In this document: positions 8,158-15,955 of the stretch, one piece after another
Layout of the letters: each line of letters begins with the position of its first letter
Numbering within the stretch: the stretch's first letter is position 1
Assembly: GCA_946479115.1 (NCBI GenBank)
Contig: CAMLED010000001.1
Span: forward strand, 7,301 to 71,300
DNA from: an uncultured Candidatus Saccharibacteria bacterium
GTDB lineage: Bacteria > Patescibacteria > Saccharimonadia > Saccharimonadales > UBA6022
Length of the DNA: 64,000 bases
Direction: 5' to 3'
Notes under the pieces: model-generated
Told to the model about the DNA's origin: nothing
Database searches by the model: none
What the model saw: only the letters and a program-made list of their open reading frames with translations
Program-made: the position numbers and the translations under genes

Positions 8158-8400
8158 TTAAATCTCTGCTTCAACAGACTCAACAGACTCAACAGGCTTA
8201 ACGGGACAATCCCCGTCACTCAATCCTATCGTCCAGTTATTGCAAAGAACGATAGCCGTATAGGCGAGGTCACTCTCTGTAAAGTATCTCGTTCCATCTT
8301 CACGCTCTTTAGTAAACCGCAAAAGACGGGGACACTCAAAACCTTTACAATTCTCGTATTTTTCTTTAACAGCTATCTCTTGTGGAATTTCGTTCGTCAT
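8158..8400 (-). CDS. Small hypothetical protein, 80 aa
   Basis: I do not recognise this protein. It contains two short Cys-bearing stretches (ENCKGFECPR and LCNNWTIGLSDGDCP), giving four Cys in the sequence that could bind metal or form disulfides. The C-terminus is an acidic VES-VES-VE tail encoded by three tandem 9-base units at 8171-8197. No signal peptide or membrane span is visible. The start has no strong ribosome binding site. Confidence 0.55.
   Translation of the reverse strand: MTNEIPQEIAVKEKYENCKGFECPRLLRFTKEREDGTRYFTESDLAYTAIVLCNNWTIGLSDGDCPVKPVESVESVEAEI
8171..8197. repeat. Three tandem 9-bp units
   Basis: TCAACAGAC, TCAACAGAC, TCAACAGGC lie head to tail and code in frame for the Val-Glu-Ser repeats at the C-terminus of the 80-residue protein. 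Slippage there would change tail length without a frameshift. Confidence 0.8.
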
Positions 8401-8452
8401 TAGGATTCATTAAATACATTCCGTAAGATTAGTGCAAGCATAATCAAATACA

Positions 8453-8480
8453 TAAACACTTTCCTTTCAGAAAGTGTTTA
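8453..8480 (-). terminator. Hairpin downstream of the tRNA remnant
   Basis: Arms TAAACACTTTC (8453-8463) and GAAAGTGTTTA (8470-8480) form 11 perfect base pairs with a 6-base loop. In the minus-strand direction it follows the partial tRNA copy at 8483-8502. Confidence 0.5.
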
Positions 8481-8482
8481 TG

Positions 8483-8502
8483 CTTGGCTCCGACGGCTGG
8501 AT
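8483..8502 (-). repeat. Partial copy of the tRNA-Asn 3' end (20 bp)
   Basis: These 20 bases are identical to 8569-8588, which hold the CCA end, discriminator base, acceptor 3' strand and part of the T-arm of the adjacent tRNA-Asn. Similarity stops abruptly on the T-arm side. It is either the remnant of a second, deleted tRNA-Asn or an attachment-site scar. Confidence 0.8.
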
Positions 8503-8540
8503 AGCGCGTTGCTAGTTCAGATCTAGCGATGGCAAGAAAA

Positions 8541-8568
8541 TAGCCAGACCGGATGGTCTGACTTTTTT
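8541..8568 (-). terminator. Terminator of tRNA-Asn
   Basis: In the minus-strand direction GTCAGACC, a 4-base loop and GGTCTGGC are followed by TATTTTCTT, just after the tRNA CCA end. On the plus strand the same hairpin is followed by a run of T (8563-8568). Confidence 0.6.
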
Positions 8569-8570
8569 CT

Positions 8571-8645
8571 TGGCTCCGACGGCTGGATTCGAACCAGCAA
8601 CCTCGAAGTTAACAGCTTCTTGCTCCACCATTGAGCTACGTCGGA
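8571..8645 (-). tRNA. tRNA-Asn (anticodon GTT)
   Basis: The cloverleaf reads from 8645 to 8571: acceptor TCCGACG pairs with CGTCGGA, D-arm GCTC/GAGC, anticodon loop CTGTTAA giving GTT (Asn), T-arm GCTGG-TTCGAAT-CCAGC, discriminator G, and an encoded CCA. The outermost pair of the anticodon stem is an A-G mismatch. It is the only tRNA I find in the window. Confidence 0.95.
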
Positions 8646-8694
8646 ATACAAACAATATTATAACGGCAAACAATGACCGAGGTCAAGCCCGGTT

Positions 8695-10428
8695 TTACGA
8701 GGCGCGAAGCGATTCAATTTGACGAGTCAGGTCGGCGATTGCACCCCAGCTACTACCATCTGTCATAACTACCAAAACATACGTGCCCGTTGGGCTATAA
8801 ACGATCGATGCATCGTGTAGCAGTCCCCATAAAAAGCCTACTTTGTTCGCAACTTGACCACTGGCACCAGCTGGTATACCTTGGCGGTAAACATTACGTC
8901 TCATTGCATCAATAAGCCTACCGCGGCCATCAGCTGATACCGGTAGTTGGCTTAATTCCAGCTGTGCCAGGAACAATGCTTCATCACCAGCCGTCGACTG
9001 AGGTGTATTGCCTGATAAAAATGATGTGTTCGTTAGACCAACAGCGCGCACCTCGTCAGTGACGGCCTTAGGGCCAATCCTTTGCAGTAACGCTTCGGCG
9101 CAGGCATTATCAGATTTAACAATCATATCATCGAAACACTTCTCTAAATTGCGACCAGCAGAAATATTCGCATCACCCCAACTCATCGTACCGGCGTCAA
9201 TCCTCCGTAATGTGCCATACGCCACAAATAGCTTATACGTACTAGCTGTAACAAACGTCTTGGTTTCATTATGCGTCGCACGACGATGATTACCTGATAG
9301 TTCAATCAATGATATGCCGAAACTACCAGCATGATCCTTGGCAAAGTTAGCCAGCAGCGCCGAAAATCCAGCATCAGTCGCGCTATAACTACGAATATAT
9401 TCAATTCGTGGATTAGTCACATTCGTTACCACGGCCGCTGAATCACGCTCATACATCAGATAGGACAACACTGTACCGAGTGTCTTGTCAGTATCAAGCG
9501 CCTGACCACTTGGACCGTTCTGGCGAGAGGTTTCCATAAAATCAAGCGTCGATACTTTCGTCACACCAGCCCCTATAGCTACTTTCTGGGCAAGGTTTTT
9601 AGCCAAATACTCACTTGCACGCTGGCTGCTGAGTGTAGCGGTTAACTTACTATCCTGTGTGCTAAAATCTAGCCAGCTCATCACCTGATCAGCTGGAATA
9701 ACCACTGCTTCGCTTCCGGCCATAATTGATACGCCAGCACCGATCCGGCTCATCAAAGATCCGGCTAACGTCTCAGCGGCATCAGTTGTCACAGTTGGCT
9801 GAATCTCATTCATAGGAACACGCACCACAGGCTCATGCCGCAAAACAGGTTTTAAGGACTGCAGGGCCGACTTTACATCCGTCATCTGACACGTACCGCC
9901 AACCTCGGCCTTAACCGCATGTAGCGTACTCTCTTCATACGCAATCGTCGCATCTTTTGGTGTCACATTACAGGACTGACCGAGCTCTTTTTTAATATAC
10001 GTATCAAGCGCTTTTTGATTCACATCATAATCAGGGTCTGGGATGTTCGAAAATGCTTGTGCCCACACTAGCGAACTCGGCACCAAACGGAGCCACCACG
10101 GATACTCAACCTGCTCAAGTCGATCACTACTCTTGACCATCACCCCTATTTCACTAATTGTCGGTGAGCGGTAAGGTGTATTATTCGTGCCAAAATAAAT
10201 GCGTACGCGTTTTGCCAAGTAACGATGGTCTAATTCCCAGGCCGCATCAGTTTTCTGCCATCCACCGACCGCCATATCGTCAATGCGAGCATAGGGTAGC
10301 AGCTGATCATTAGGATAGAGAAGCTGAACGATAATTGTCAGCGCCGCCACACCACTTAAACCGTACACGAGAATACGTTTCCAGTGCAGTCGCAACTGCT
10401 GAGCAAACCCCGACATCCTGTCCCTCAT
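8695..10428 (-). CDS. Membrane-anchored serine beta-lactamase/DD-peptidase-like protein
   Basis: This 577-residue protein has a cytoplasmic N-terminus, one membrane span (about 18-37), an extracytoplasmic region with a VanW/PG_binding_4-like stretch (residues 40-130 and perhaps 150-300), and a C-terminal class A beta-lactamase-type domain (about 350-577). The active-site motifs are visible: STYK (Ser396, Lys399), SDN (439-441) and KVG (529-531) in place of KTG. I see no ExxLN omega-loop motif, so it may be a DD-peptidase or a binding protein rather than a true beta-lactamase. It should act on peptidoglycan. It follows the LexA-HTH gene by 21 bases but has its own -10 box. Confidence 0.82.
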   Translation of the reverse strand: MRDRMSGFAQQLRLHWKRILVYGLSGVAALTIIVQLLYPNDQLLPYARIDDMAVGGWQKTDAAWELDHRYLAKRVRIYFGTNNTPYRSPTISEIGVMVKSSDRLEQVEYPWWLRLVPSSLVWAQAFSNIPDPDYDVNQKALDTYIKKELGQSCNVTPKDATIAYEESTLHAVKAEVGGTCQMTDVKSALQSLKPVLRHEPVVRVPMNEIQPTVTTDAAETLAGSLMSRIGAGVSIMAGSEAVVIPADQVMSWLDFSTQDSKLTATLSSQRASEYLAKNLAQKVAIGAGVTKVSTLDFMETSRQNGPSGQALDTDKTLGTVLSYLMYERDSAAVVTNVTNPRIEYIRSYSATDAGFSALLANFAKDHAGSFGISLIELSGNHRRATHNETKTFVTASTYKLFVAYGTLRRIDAGTMSWGDANISAGRNLEKCFDDMIVKSDNACAEALLQRIGPKAVTDEVRAVGLTNTSFLSGNTPQSTAGDEALFLAQLELSQLPVSADGRGRLIDAMRRNVYRQGIPAGASGQVANKVGFLWGLLHDASIVYSPTGTYVLVVMTDGSSWGAIADLTRQIESLRAS

Positions 10429-10438
10429 ATTTGGACTA

Positions 10439-10444
10439 AGTATA
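10439..10444 (-). promoter_or_regulatory. -10 box of the beta-lactamase-like gene, leaderless
   Basis: On the minus strand TATACT (10444 to 10439) ends 10 bases before the ATG at 10428, in the 21-base gap after the LexA-HTH gene. Confidence 0.5.
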
Positions 10445-10449
10445 TACCG

Positions 10450-10884
10450 CTACTGCTTTTTTTGATAGCTATCGAGTCGTTCACGTAGGGTAGCGTGATC
10501 TGTTTTTAGACCAAGGATACGTAGTGATTCGATCAACAGCGCAGCACTCTGGCCTACTGTCTCATCGCCACTCTCTTCATACTTTTCCAGTGCAGTCTTC
10601 ACCTGGTCCACCAGCCAAACTTCAGGCTTCACTTCGGCCGTGGGATTTACTGTTGATGTACCCTCTTGGTGAATCACCTCCAGTGATCGCGCCGAGTGAT
10701 CACGTTTAACTAACCAACCACGTGCAATAAGCCCATCTACATGAACCGCCACTGTTGAAACAGACTTATAACTCAGTCCGCGCATAATTTCGCGGTAGCT
10801 TGGGCCATAGCCGTTACCTTTGATGAATCCATCAATAAAACTTAGTAACTCACGCTGCTTTTTACTTGGTCGTTGGTCGTTCAT
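10450..10884 (-). CDS. LexA-type winged-helix DNA-binding protein lacking the protease domain
   Basis: Residues 8-70 match the LexA N-terminal DNA-binding domain (PF01726): 'KKQRELLSFIDGFI', then 'GYGPSYREIMRGL' and the recognition region 'SVSTVAVHVDGLIARGWL'. LexA would continue into an S24 autoprotease with Ser and Lys catalytic residues near an Ala-Gly cleavage site; here about 70 residues of helical sequence follow with no such motif, and the total length is 144 instead of about 200. It could therefore be a repressor that RecA cannot inactivate by self-cleavage. Its ATG overlaps the stop of the upstream O-antigen ligase gene (ATGA), implying translational coupling. Confidence 0.8.
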   Translation of the reverse strand: MNDQRPSKKQRELLSFIDGFIKGNGYGPSYREIMRGLSYKSVSTVAVHVDGLIARGWLVKRDHSARSLEVIHQEGTSTVNPTAEVKPEVWLVDQVKTALEKYEESGDETVGQSAALLIESLRILGLKTDHATLRERLDSYQKKQ

Positions 10885-12167
10885 AAACTTCCCTTTTTAC
10901 TTATCGCTATCGCCGCTAGGCCCCACCAAATAATCGCGACTGTATCGTCAACCCAGACTGGTAAAAGTAGTCCTATAAGTCCTAGGCCAATACCACTTGC
11001 GAAAATCCCTAATGCCAACCAGTCTTGTCGCTGTTGCCATAGGCGAACCATAATCAAGCTGAATAATACCAAGAACAGTGATAACCCCAGCCAACCCACT
11101 TCATGAGCAATAGACAAATACTGGTTCTCGATGATAATCGGCGCCTCGCTGTGTAACGATGCCGATCCCGTACTGCCAACCCCGCCACCAAATGGCTGGT
11201 GCAATAATCGGTCAACGCCAGTCTCAAGTGAACTAACATGATCATCATTAGAACTAACAGCACTGCCACCCTCGAGATTTTCGTGTAGCAAAACATTCGA
11301 TACAAAACTGCTATTTTGCGCTGCGATCAAACCACCAATCAGCGCACACATAACAACCGACAAGACAATCCAACTTCGCCTGGATAAACGTCGCATAATC
11401 GTAGCGGCAAAGACGACACCGACAGCAACAATCGCGCCCACAAGTGCACTTCGCGAATAACTAATCCATAAAGCAATCACACTACTGACAGTTAATAATT
11501 CCAGTGCAACCGCATATTTACGCATAAATTGGCGGCCTTTAGCTATGACTAGCGCAGTAATCAGTGCTAGTACCATCCCTGCGTATGCCCCCAGTGGATT
11601 TGGGCCACGTAGCGTACTATTAACCCGAATATAGTCAGGGTTCTTATCAACCGTTAAATATGGGGCAATTGTATCTTTGCCATAGCCAATTGACGACAAG
11701 ATATCAGCTGGTAGTATCAGCTGCAATGTCGCAAAGCCCACAACAACCGCCACACCAACAGCAGCTACCTTCACTAGCAACGATCGATATCGTGGCATTA
11801 CCCTTATTAGTACATAGACCAGTCCGAAAAACAGGACGTAGCGTAGATCAATCGCTAGGCCAGCCACTGTCGCCACAATACCTTGATACATTAGCCCTAC
11901 TAATATGATATGAAGCAGTGCATACCCAGCGATAATCTTGAAAATCCAGTCATTCAGTAGCTCACGCCACAGCCCACGGCGTGTCACAACAATAATCGCC
12001 AGTGGCACCAGTGCCAGCATCAAGATTTCTTTCCATGACTTAATCAAAAGTGCTGCATCTGGAAACAAAACACCAAAGCCAACACTCAAAGGGGCGTGGA
12101 CCACGATACCCGCAAAAATAACAATCACAATTGCTAGGTAAATCTTTTCTAAAGACAGTCGTTTCAT
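10881..12167 (-). CDS. O-antigen ligase/polymerase-like membrane protein
   Basis: This 428-residue polytopic protein has about ten hydrophobic segments and a large extracytoplasmic loop between about residues 285 and 345 (VLLHENLEGGSAVSS to GGVGSTGSASLHSEAPIIIENQYLSIAHEVGWLG broken by short gaps). The end of that loop, with 'HSEAPI..ENQYLSIAHEVG', matches the Wzy_C/WaaL O-antigen ligase family (PF04932). It would move or polymerise lipid-linked glycan outside the membrane. It is divergent from the initiating sugar phosphotransferase, so both may respond to the same control region. The start is supported by a TACACT box 7 bases upstream. Confidence 0.85.
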   Translation of the reverse strand: MKRLSLEKIYLAIVIVIFAGIVVHAPLSVGFGVLFPDAALLIKSWKEILMLALVPLAIIVVTRRGLWRELLNDWIFKIIAGYALLHIILVGLMYQGIVATVAGLAIDLRYVLFFGLVYVLIRVMPRYRSLLVKVAAVGVAVVVGFATLQLILPADILSSIGYGKDTIAPYLTVDKNPDYIRVNSTLRGPNPLGAYAGMVLALITALVIAKGRQFMRKYAVALELLTVSSVIALWISYSRSALVGAIVAVGVVFAATIMRRLSRRSWIVLSVVMCALIGGLIAAQNSSFVSNVLLHENLEGGSAVSSNDDHVSSLETGVDRLLHQPFGGGVGSTGSASLHSEAPIIIENQYLSIAHEVGWLGLSLFLVLFSLIMVRLWQQRQDWLALGIFASGIGLGLIGLLLPVWVDDTVAIIWWGLAAIAISKKGSL

Positions 12168-12172
12168 TCCCT

Positions 12173-12201
12173 CTAGTGTACCGTAAAAAATGGTATACTA
12201 G
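12173..12201. promoter_or_regulatory. Symmetrical divergent leaderless promoters
   Basis: CTAGTGTACC (12173-12182) and GGTATACTAG (12192-12201) form an inverted repeat with one mismatch. Each arm contains a -10 box: TACACT on the minus strand (7 bases before the ATG at 12167) and TG-G-TATACT on the plus strand (10 bases before the ATG at 12210). Both transcripts would be leaderless or nearly so. Confidence 0.65.
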
Positions 12202-12209
12202 CAGTACAA

Positions 12210-13646
12210 ATGCCATCAAAAAATACCAAGTTCTATAGTCTCATCCTTATCTTTGCTGACTTTATTGTCTTGCTGCTGGCGTTTAGTGCGGCGTATATCC
12301 TGCGCGTTCAGTACGACCCCCGCCCGCTTGTGGCTAATGTTGGTGCGTTCGACTATTTTGTCAGCTTCCTTACGATTACCCCGTTTTGGATCCTTATTTT
12401 CGCTTCACTAGGGCTGTACCATGCCAATACCTATAACCGTCGGTTGGTTGAGTGGGGAAAGATTGCTATTGGATCATTCATCGGTATTTTGTTAGTTATT
12501 GGCTGGCAATATGTCACCGATAGTCAGCTGTTCCCAGCTCGTTTGGTAGCCGTGTACGCACTCTTCGCCTCATTCTTCCTGATACTCATCACACGCGAGG
12601 CGCTCCGTGTCACCCGTAGCCTCCTATTCCACTTTGGCCGTGGCACTAGCCGTGTGCTGATTATTGGTGACTCAGCTGCCACCCGTGATATTGCCGATAA
12701 CTTATCCGAAACACACCGTAGCGGCTATGCTATCGTCGCAATTGCCGGTCCAAAAAAGGTTGTGCCCCCAGGCCTAGACGTCGTTCACTTCTCATCAGTC
12801 GAAGATGCACTGAAAAAGATCAAAGACCTGCATATCACGACTATCATTCAGACTGATTTGTATGATTCCGCCGAGCGCAACCAGCGCATCCTCGGTGCCG
12901 CTCAAACTAATCATATTAGTTATAATTTCATCCCTGGTGAAGCCGAATTTTATACTGGCAAAAACACCGTCGACGTATTCCTCGGCTACCCAATGATTTC
13001 TGTTTCACAAACACCATTGATTGGATGGGGCGCTATCGCTAAACAGATCTTTGATATGGTGGCCGGTCTTATTCTACTTGTCGTTCTATCGCCACTTTAC
13101 CTACTATTAATTATTCTTCAGGCTATCTTTAATCCAGGACCTCTCTTTTATATCAGCAAACGCCTCAGCCAGTTCTCAACACCAATTGGTCTTATTAAAT
13201 TCCGTAGCATGAGTGCCAAGTACGGCAAAAAGGATGCAGCAATTGAATTCCGTGAAATGGGCCGTGAAGACCTAGCAGCTGAATACGAAAAAAACCGCAA
13301 AGTCGCCAACGATCCACGAATCACCAAGTTTGGTCATTTCCTACGCGTAACTTCACTTGATGAATTACCGCAGCTATTCAACGTTCTCCGTGGTGAACTT
13401 AGCCTCGTTGGTCCTCGTCCTATCCTGCCTCAAGAAGCCAAGCTTGCTAAAGGTCGTACTGCCTTACTGCACAGTGTTAAATCCGGCATGACTGGGTTGT
13501 GGCAAGTCTCGGGGCGCAGCAATTTGTCATTCGACGAGCGCATCGAACTTGAACTCTTTTACGCACAAAACTGGAGCTTCTGGCTGGATATTAAAATCCT
13601 CTTCAAAACCATTGGAGTTGTGCTTCATAAAAAAGGAGCGAAATAA
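12210..13646 (+). CDS. Undecaprenyl-phosphate sugar phosphotransferase (initiating enzyme)
   Basis: This 478-residue protein has four or five N-terminal membrane spans (1-130), a Rossmann-like CoA-binding_3 region (about 140-265), one more span (about 280-305) and a C-terminal bacterial sugar transferase domain (PF02397) with 'LIKFRSMSAKYG', 'DPRITKFGHFLRVTSLDELPQ' and 'LSLVGPRPILPQE'. Such enzymes move a hexose-1-phosphate onto undecaprenyl phosphate, the first committed step of a lipid-linked glycan. The sugar cannot be read from sequence. The stop codon overlaps the next start (TAATG), so the GT4 gene downstream is co-translated. Confidence 0.92.
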   Translation: MPSKNTKFYSLILIFADFIVLLLAFSAAYILRVQYDPRPLVANVGAFDYFVSFLTITPFWILIFASLGLYHANTYNRRLVEWGKIAIGSFIGILLVIGWQYVTDSQLFPARLVAVYALFASFFLILITREALRVTRSLLFHFGRGTSRVLIIGDSAATRDIADNLSETHRSGYAIVAIAGPKKVVPPGLDVVHFSSVEDALKKIKDLHITTIIQTDLYDSAERNQRILGAAQTNHISYNFIPGEAEFYTGKNTVDVFLGYPMISVSQTPLIGWGAIAKQIFDMVAGLILLVVLSPLYLLLIILQAIFNPGPLFYISKRLSQFSTPIGLIKFRSMSAKYGKKDAAIEFREMGREDLAAEYEKNRKVANDPRITKFGHFLRVTSLDELPQLFNVLRGELSLVGPRPILPQEAKLAKGRTALLHSVKSGMTGLWQVSGRSNLSFDERIELELFYAQNWSFWLDIKILFKTIGVVLHKKGAK

Positions 13647-14779
13647 TGCCTAGCCGCCCACCAAAAATTGCGCTTGTCACTGATTGGCTGACAAATATGG
13701 GCGGGGCAGAGCCGCTACTGCTAGAAATCCACAAGCTCTACCCAGATGCACCTATCTATACATCCGTCTACAACAAAGACGCCATGCCGGCATTTCACGG
13801 CTGCGATGTACGCACTACCTACCTGCAGAAACTATTACCAAAATTCATTCGCTATAAACATGTCTTGTGGCCTGTCCTACGTGCCTACGCCTTTCGCAAG
13901 CTCGACCTGTCAGAGTTCGACATTATTATCAGCACCAGTAGCGCCGAAGCCAAAGCCGTTCGAAAGACTCGTCCCGACCAGGTCCACATCGCCTACATCC
14001 ATACGCCAATCCGTTATTACTGGAGCCACTACGAAGAGTTCAAAAGGGAATTCAACTTTGGCAATTTGTCATTCCTGATCCGCCCATTCATTCCCCTGTT
14101 TGTTCGCTGGATGCGTAAACTCGATTTACAATCCATTCCTGGCATTGATGTGTTTATCGCCAATTCAACCGTCACCCAGTCGCGTATCAAACAGTATTAC
14201 AATCGCCCAAGCACCGTTGTTCACCCACCTGTTGCCATCGACCGATTCACCCCGCCTCCACAAACTGAGCGTAACGGATTTATCGTCTGGGGCCGCCATG
14301 TGCCATACAAACGATTCGACCTTGCCATCAAAGCCTGCAACCAACTACAAGTACCGCTTACTATTGTTGGCAGCGGACCAGATACGGAACGTCTCAAATC
14401 CCTGGCCGGGCCAACAGTTAGTTTCCCGGGTCGTGTCAGTGATGAAGAGCTAGTTCGTTTAGCCCAGCATGCCAAGGCCTTCTTATTCCCTAACGAAGAA
14501 GATTTCGGCATCTCGGCCGTCGAAGCCCTCGCCGCTGGTACGCCTGTTATTGGCTACGCCAAAGGCGGTGTCCTTGATATCGTTCAAGACGGCGAAACTG
14601 GCGTCCTATTTCCGGAACAAACTGTCGAAAGCCTGATTGCGGCAATTGAACGTTTTGAAACTCTTTCATTCCTTCCCGCCACATTGCACCGCAAATCAAA
14701 ACGCTTCGCTCCAAGCCTGTTTGATACTAAAATCTCCAAGATAGTTGGCGACGCAACCTACTCACCGCGCAGTTTATAG
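13646..14779 (+). CDS. Glycosyltransferase family 4
   Basis: This 377-residue protein is a GT-B fold enzyme. The N-terminal 'ALVTDWLTNMGGAEPLLLEI' is the acceptor-side loop typical of GT4, and 'YIHTPIRYYWSHYEEF' is characteristic of the mannosyltransferase-like branch. The C-terminal Rossmann half has 'GRHVPYKRFDLAIKA', 'GSGPDTERL' and the nucleotide-sugar site 'PNEEDFGISAVEALAAGTPVI' containing the E-x7-E motif. It probably adds the second sugar to the lipid-linked product of the upstream phosphotransferase. It is cytoplasmic or membrane-peripheral. Confidence 0.9.
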   Translation: MPSRPPKIALVTDWLTNMGGAEPLLLEIHKLYPDAPIYTSVYNKDAMPAFHGCDVRTTYLQKLLPKFIRYKHVLWPVLRAYAFRKLDLSEFDIIISTSSAEAKAVRKTRPDQVHIAYIHTPIRYYWSHYEEFKREFNFGNLSFLIRPFIPLFVRWMRKLDLQSIPGIDVFIANSTVTQSRIKQYYNRPSTVVHPPVAIDRFTPPPQTERNGFIVWGRHVPYKRFDLAIKACNQLQVPLTIVGSGPDTERLKSLAGPTVSFPGRVSDEELVRLAQHAKAFLFPNEEDFGISAVEALAAGTPVIGYAKGGVLDIVQDGETGVLFPEQTVESLIAAIERFETLSFLPATLHRKSKRFAPSLFDTKISKIVGDATYSPRSL

Positions 14780-14878
14780 TTACTGTTTCACTCAAAGTAT
14801 TCTACAATCATAGTAGTTTCGTCATTCAACGAACGGTATATCGAGACGCACCTACTCATTTTCAAAAGAGGTAAGATC

Positions 14879-15274
14879 ATGTCGAATACACCAAAGTTCT
14901 TTCATACCGGCAAGATCAAGAAGGAAGAGCTAGCCGAGCTCATCACCAGTCTTGGTTTTACTGTTGATCAAGCGGACGTCTATGCGGACAGCTATGAGCT
15001 TATGGAGCGCAGCCTTGGGAATCATTTCCGGCTACTGTCACCCGCTCGTACTACCGAGATCGTTCAACACGCTGCAAAGTACAATACGCCTCCTACCCAC
15101 CGGGTAATGGCAATCCTGTGGTTTGACAGGTACTACCACGTCGGAATTGTCATTGAGATACTAGGCAAAGACATCGAGGATCATATGATCAAAAAGGCAC
15201 ACAAGCTCGTCAATCATTTTGGTCATGAAGTTCCCGTTGCAATTCGCACTCTTAATGAGCCTCTATGGAAATGA
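14879..15274 (+). CDS. Hypothetical protein, 131 aa
   Basis: I do not recognise this protein. It is soluble, with an N-terminal helical part (KKEELAELITSLGFTVD) and a C-terminal part rich in His and aromatic residues (HRVMAILWFDRYYHVG and HKLVNHFGHEVPVA). There is no signal peptide. An AGAGGT ribosome binding site precedes the ATG. The unit ends with a strong terminator at 15296. Together with the gene at 15422 it forms a pair of single-gene units inserted between the glycan genes and a membrane propeller gene. Confidence 0.6.
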   Translation: MSNTPKFFHTGKIKKEELAELITSLGFTVDQADVYADSYELMERSLGNHFRLLSPARTTEIVQHAAKYNTPPTHRVMAILWFDRYYHVGIVIEILGKDIEDHMIKKAHKLVNHFGHEVPVAIRTLNEPLWK

Positions 15275-15295
15275 AAGGATCACTCTATACAAAAC

Positions 15296-15328
15296 GCCCC
15301 GGGTAAAAAGCCCGGGGCAGTCTTTTTG
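15296..15328 (+). terminator. Strong intrinsic terminator
   Basis: GCCCCGGG (15296-15303) pairs with CCCGGGGC (15311-15318) around a 7-base loop, followed two bases later by TCTTTTT. It ends the gene at 14879-15274. Confidence 0.9.
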
Positions 15329-15349
15329 TCACAATAGCCACCTCTAGAG

Positions 15350-15377
15350 TTGCATTATTCATTGTTAGTTGTATAAT
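15350..15377 (+). promoter_or_regulatory. Sigma-70-type promoter of the 152-aa hypothetical gene
   Basis: TTGCAT (15350-15355) and TATAAT (15372-15377) lie 16 bases apart. The predicted leader is about 40 bases and carries an AGGAGT ribosome binding site before the ATG at 15422. Confidence 0.6.
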
Positions 15378-15421
15378 AACCGTACTGTCCCTTTCCGATC
15401 TTTTACAGCTAGGAGTCCATC

Positions 15422-15880
15422 ATGGATATGCAGTCGCTTGACCCTAAAGATATAATGGCCATTTGCGAAATGAGTAACCTCATCATTGGCGCGCTAGAAC
15501 CATCGGGCTTTTATCTTGCAACTATTGCAGGAAAAGGCTTAGATGACCGAGCTAGCTTCGATATCGAAACAGGGGGTTTTGGTTTACTGCAGCACTCGTG
15601 GAATTTTCAAACAGTTGTCTATTCAGACTCTGGGCATGTGAACTATCCTACCCGTCGCCATGCGTGCAACATATGGTTCAGCAATGCAGAACTTGAAGCG
15701 CGAGTTGACCGTTGGGTTATTGACATATTTAACCAAGACAGCGAAGCCAAGCTAACACCTTTTTATGATCAACTTGTTGAACATGCCGAAGGTAGGATCG
15801 AGTTTCACCTAAACTGTCGCCGCGGTCCCGTCCGTCCAGAGAGAACTCTCGCAGACTACGGCCTTGGTATCCGCAAATAA
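15422..15880 (+). CDS. Hypothetical protein, 152 aa
   Basis: I do not recognise this protein. It is soluble and acidic in its first half (DPKDIMAICEMSNLIIGALEP split by short gaps), with an aromatic middle (HSWNFQTVVYSDSGHVNYPTR) and a C-terminal basic stretch (HLNCRRGPVRPERT). No signal peptide or membrane span is visible. It is bounded by its own promoter and terminator, so expression is independent of its neighbours. Confidence 0.6.
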   Translation: MDMQSLDPKDIMAICEMSNLIIGALEPSGFYLATIAGKGLDDRASFDIETGGFGLLQHSWNFQTVVYSDSGHVNYPTRRHACNIWFSNAELEARVDRWVIDIFNQDSEAKLTPFYDQLVEHAEGRIEFHLNCRRGPVRPERTLADYGLGIRK

Positions 15881-15895
15881 GATTCAGAAAGTGAC

Positions 15896-15933
15896 AGAGC
15901 CTCTCGTAACATACGTTGCGAGAGGCTCTTTTC
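15896..15933 (+). terminator. Intrinsic terminator
   Basis: AGAGCCTCTCG (15896-15906) and CGAGAGGCTCT (15919-15929) form an 11-bp stem with a 12-base loop, followed by TTTT. It lies between convergent genes and ends the 152-residue protein gene. Confidence 0.85.
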
Positions 15934-15955
15934 ATGTGCCAACTATCTCAAATGT

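Noticed and set aside
8171..8197. CRISPR-like repeat
   Set aside because: Only three 9-base units with no spacers, inside a coding frame.
8483..8645. A complete mobile element flanked by att sites
   Set aside because: Only 66 bases lie between the two repeats and no integrase is present.
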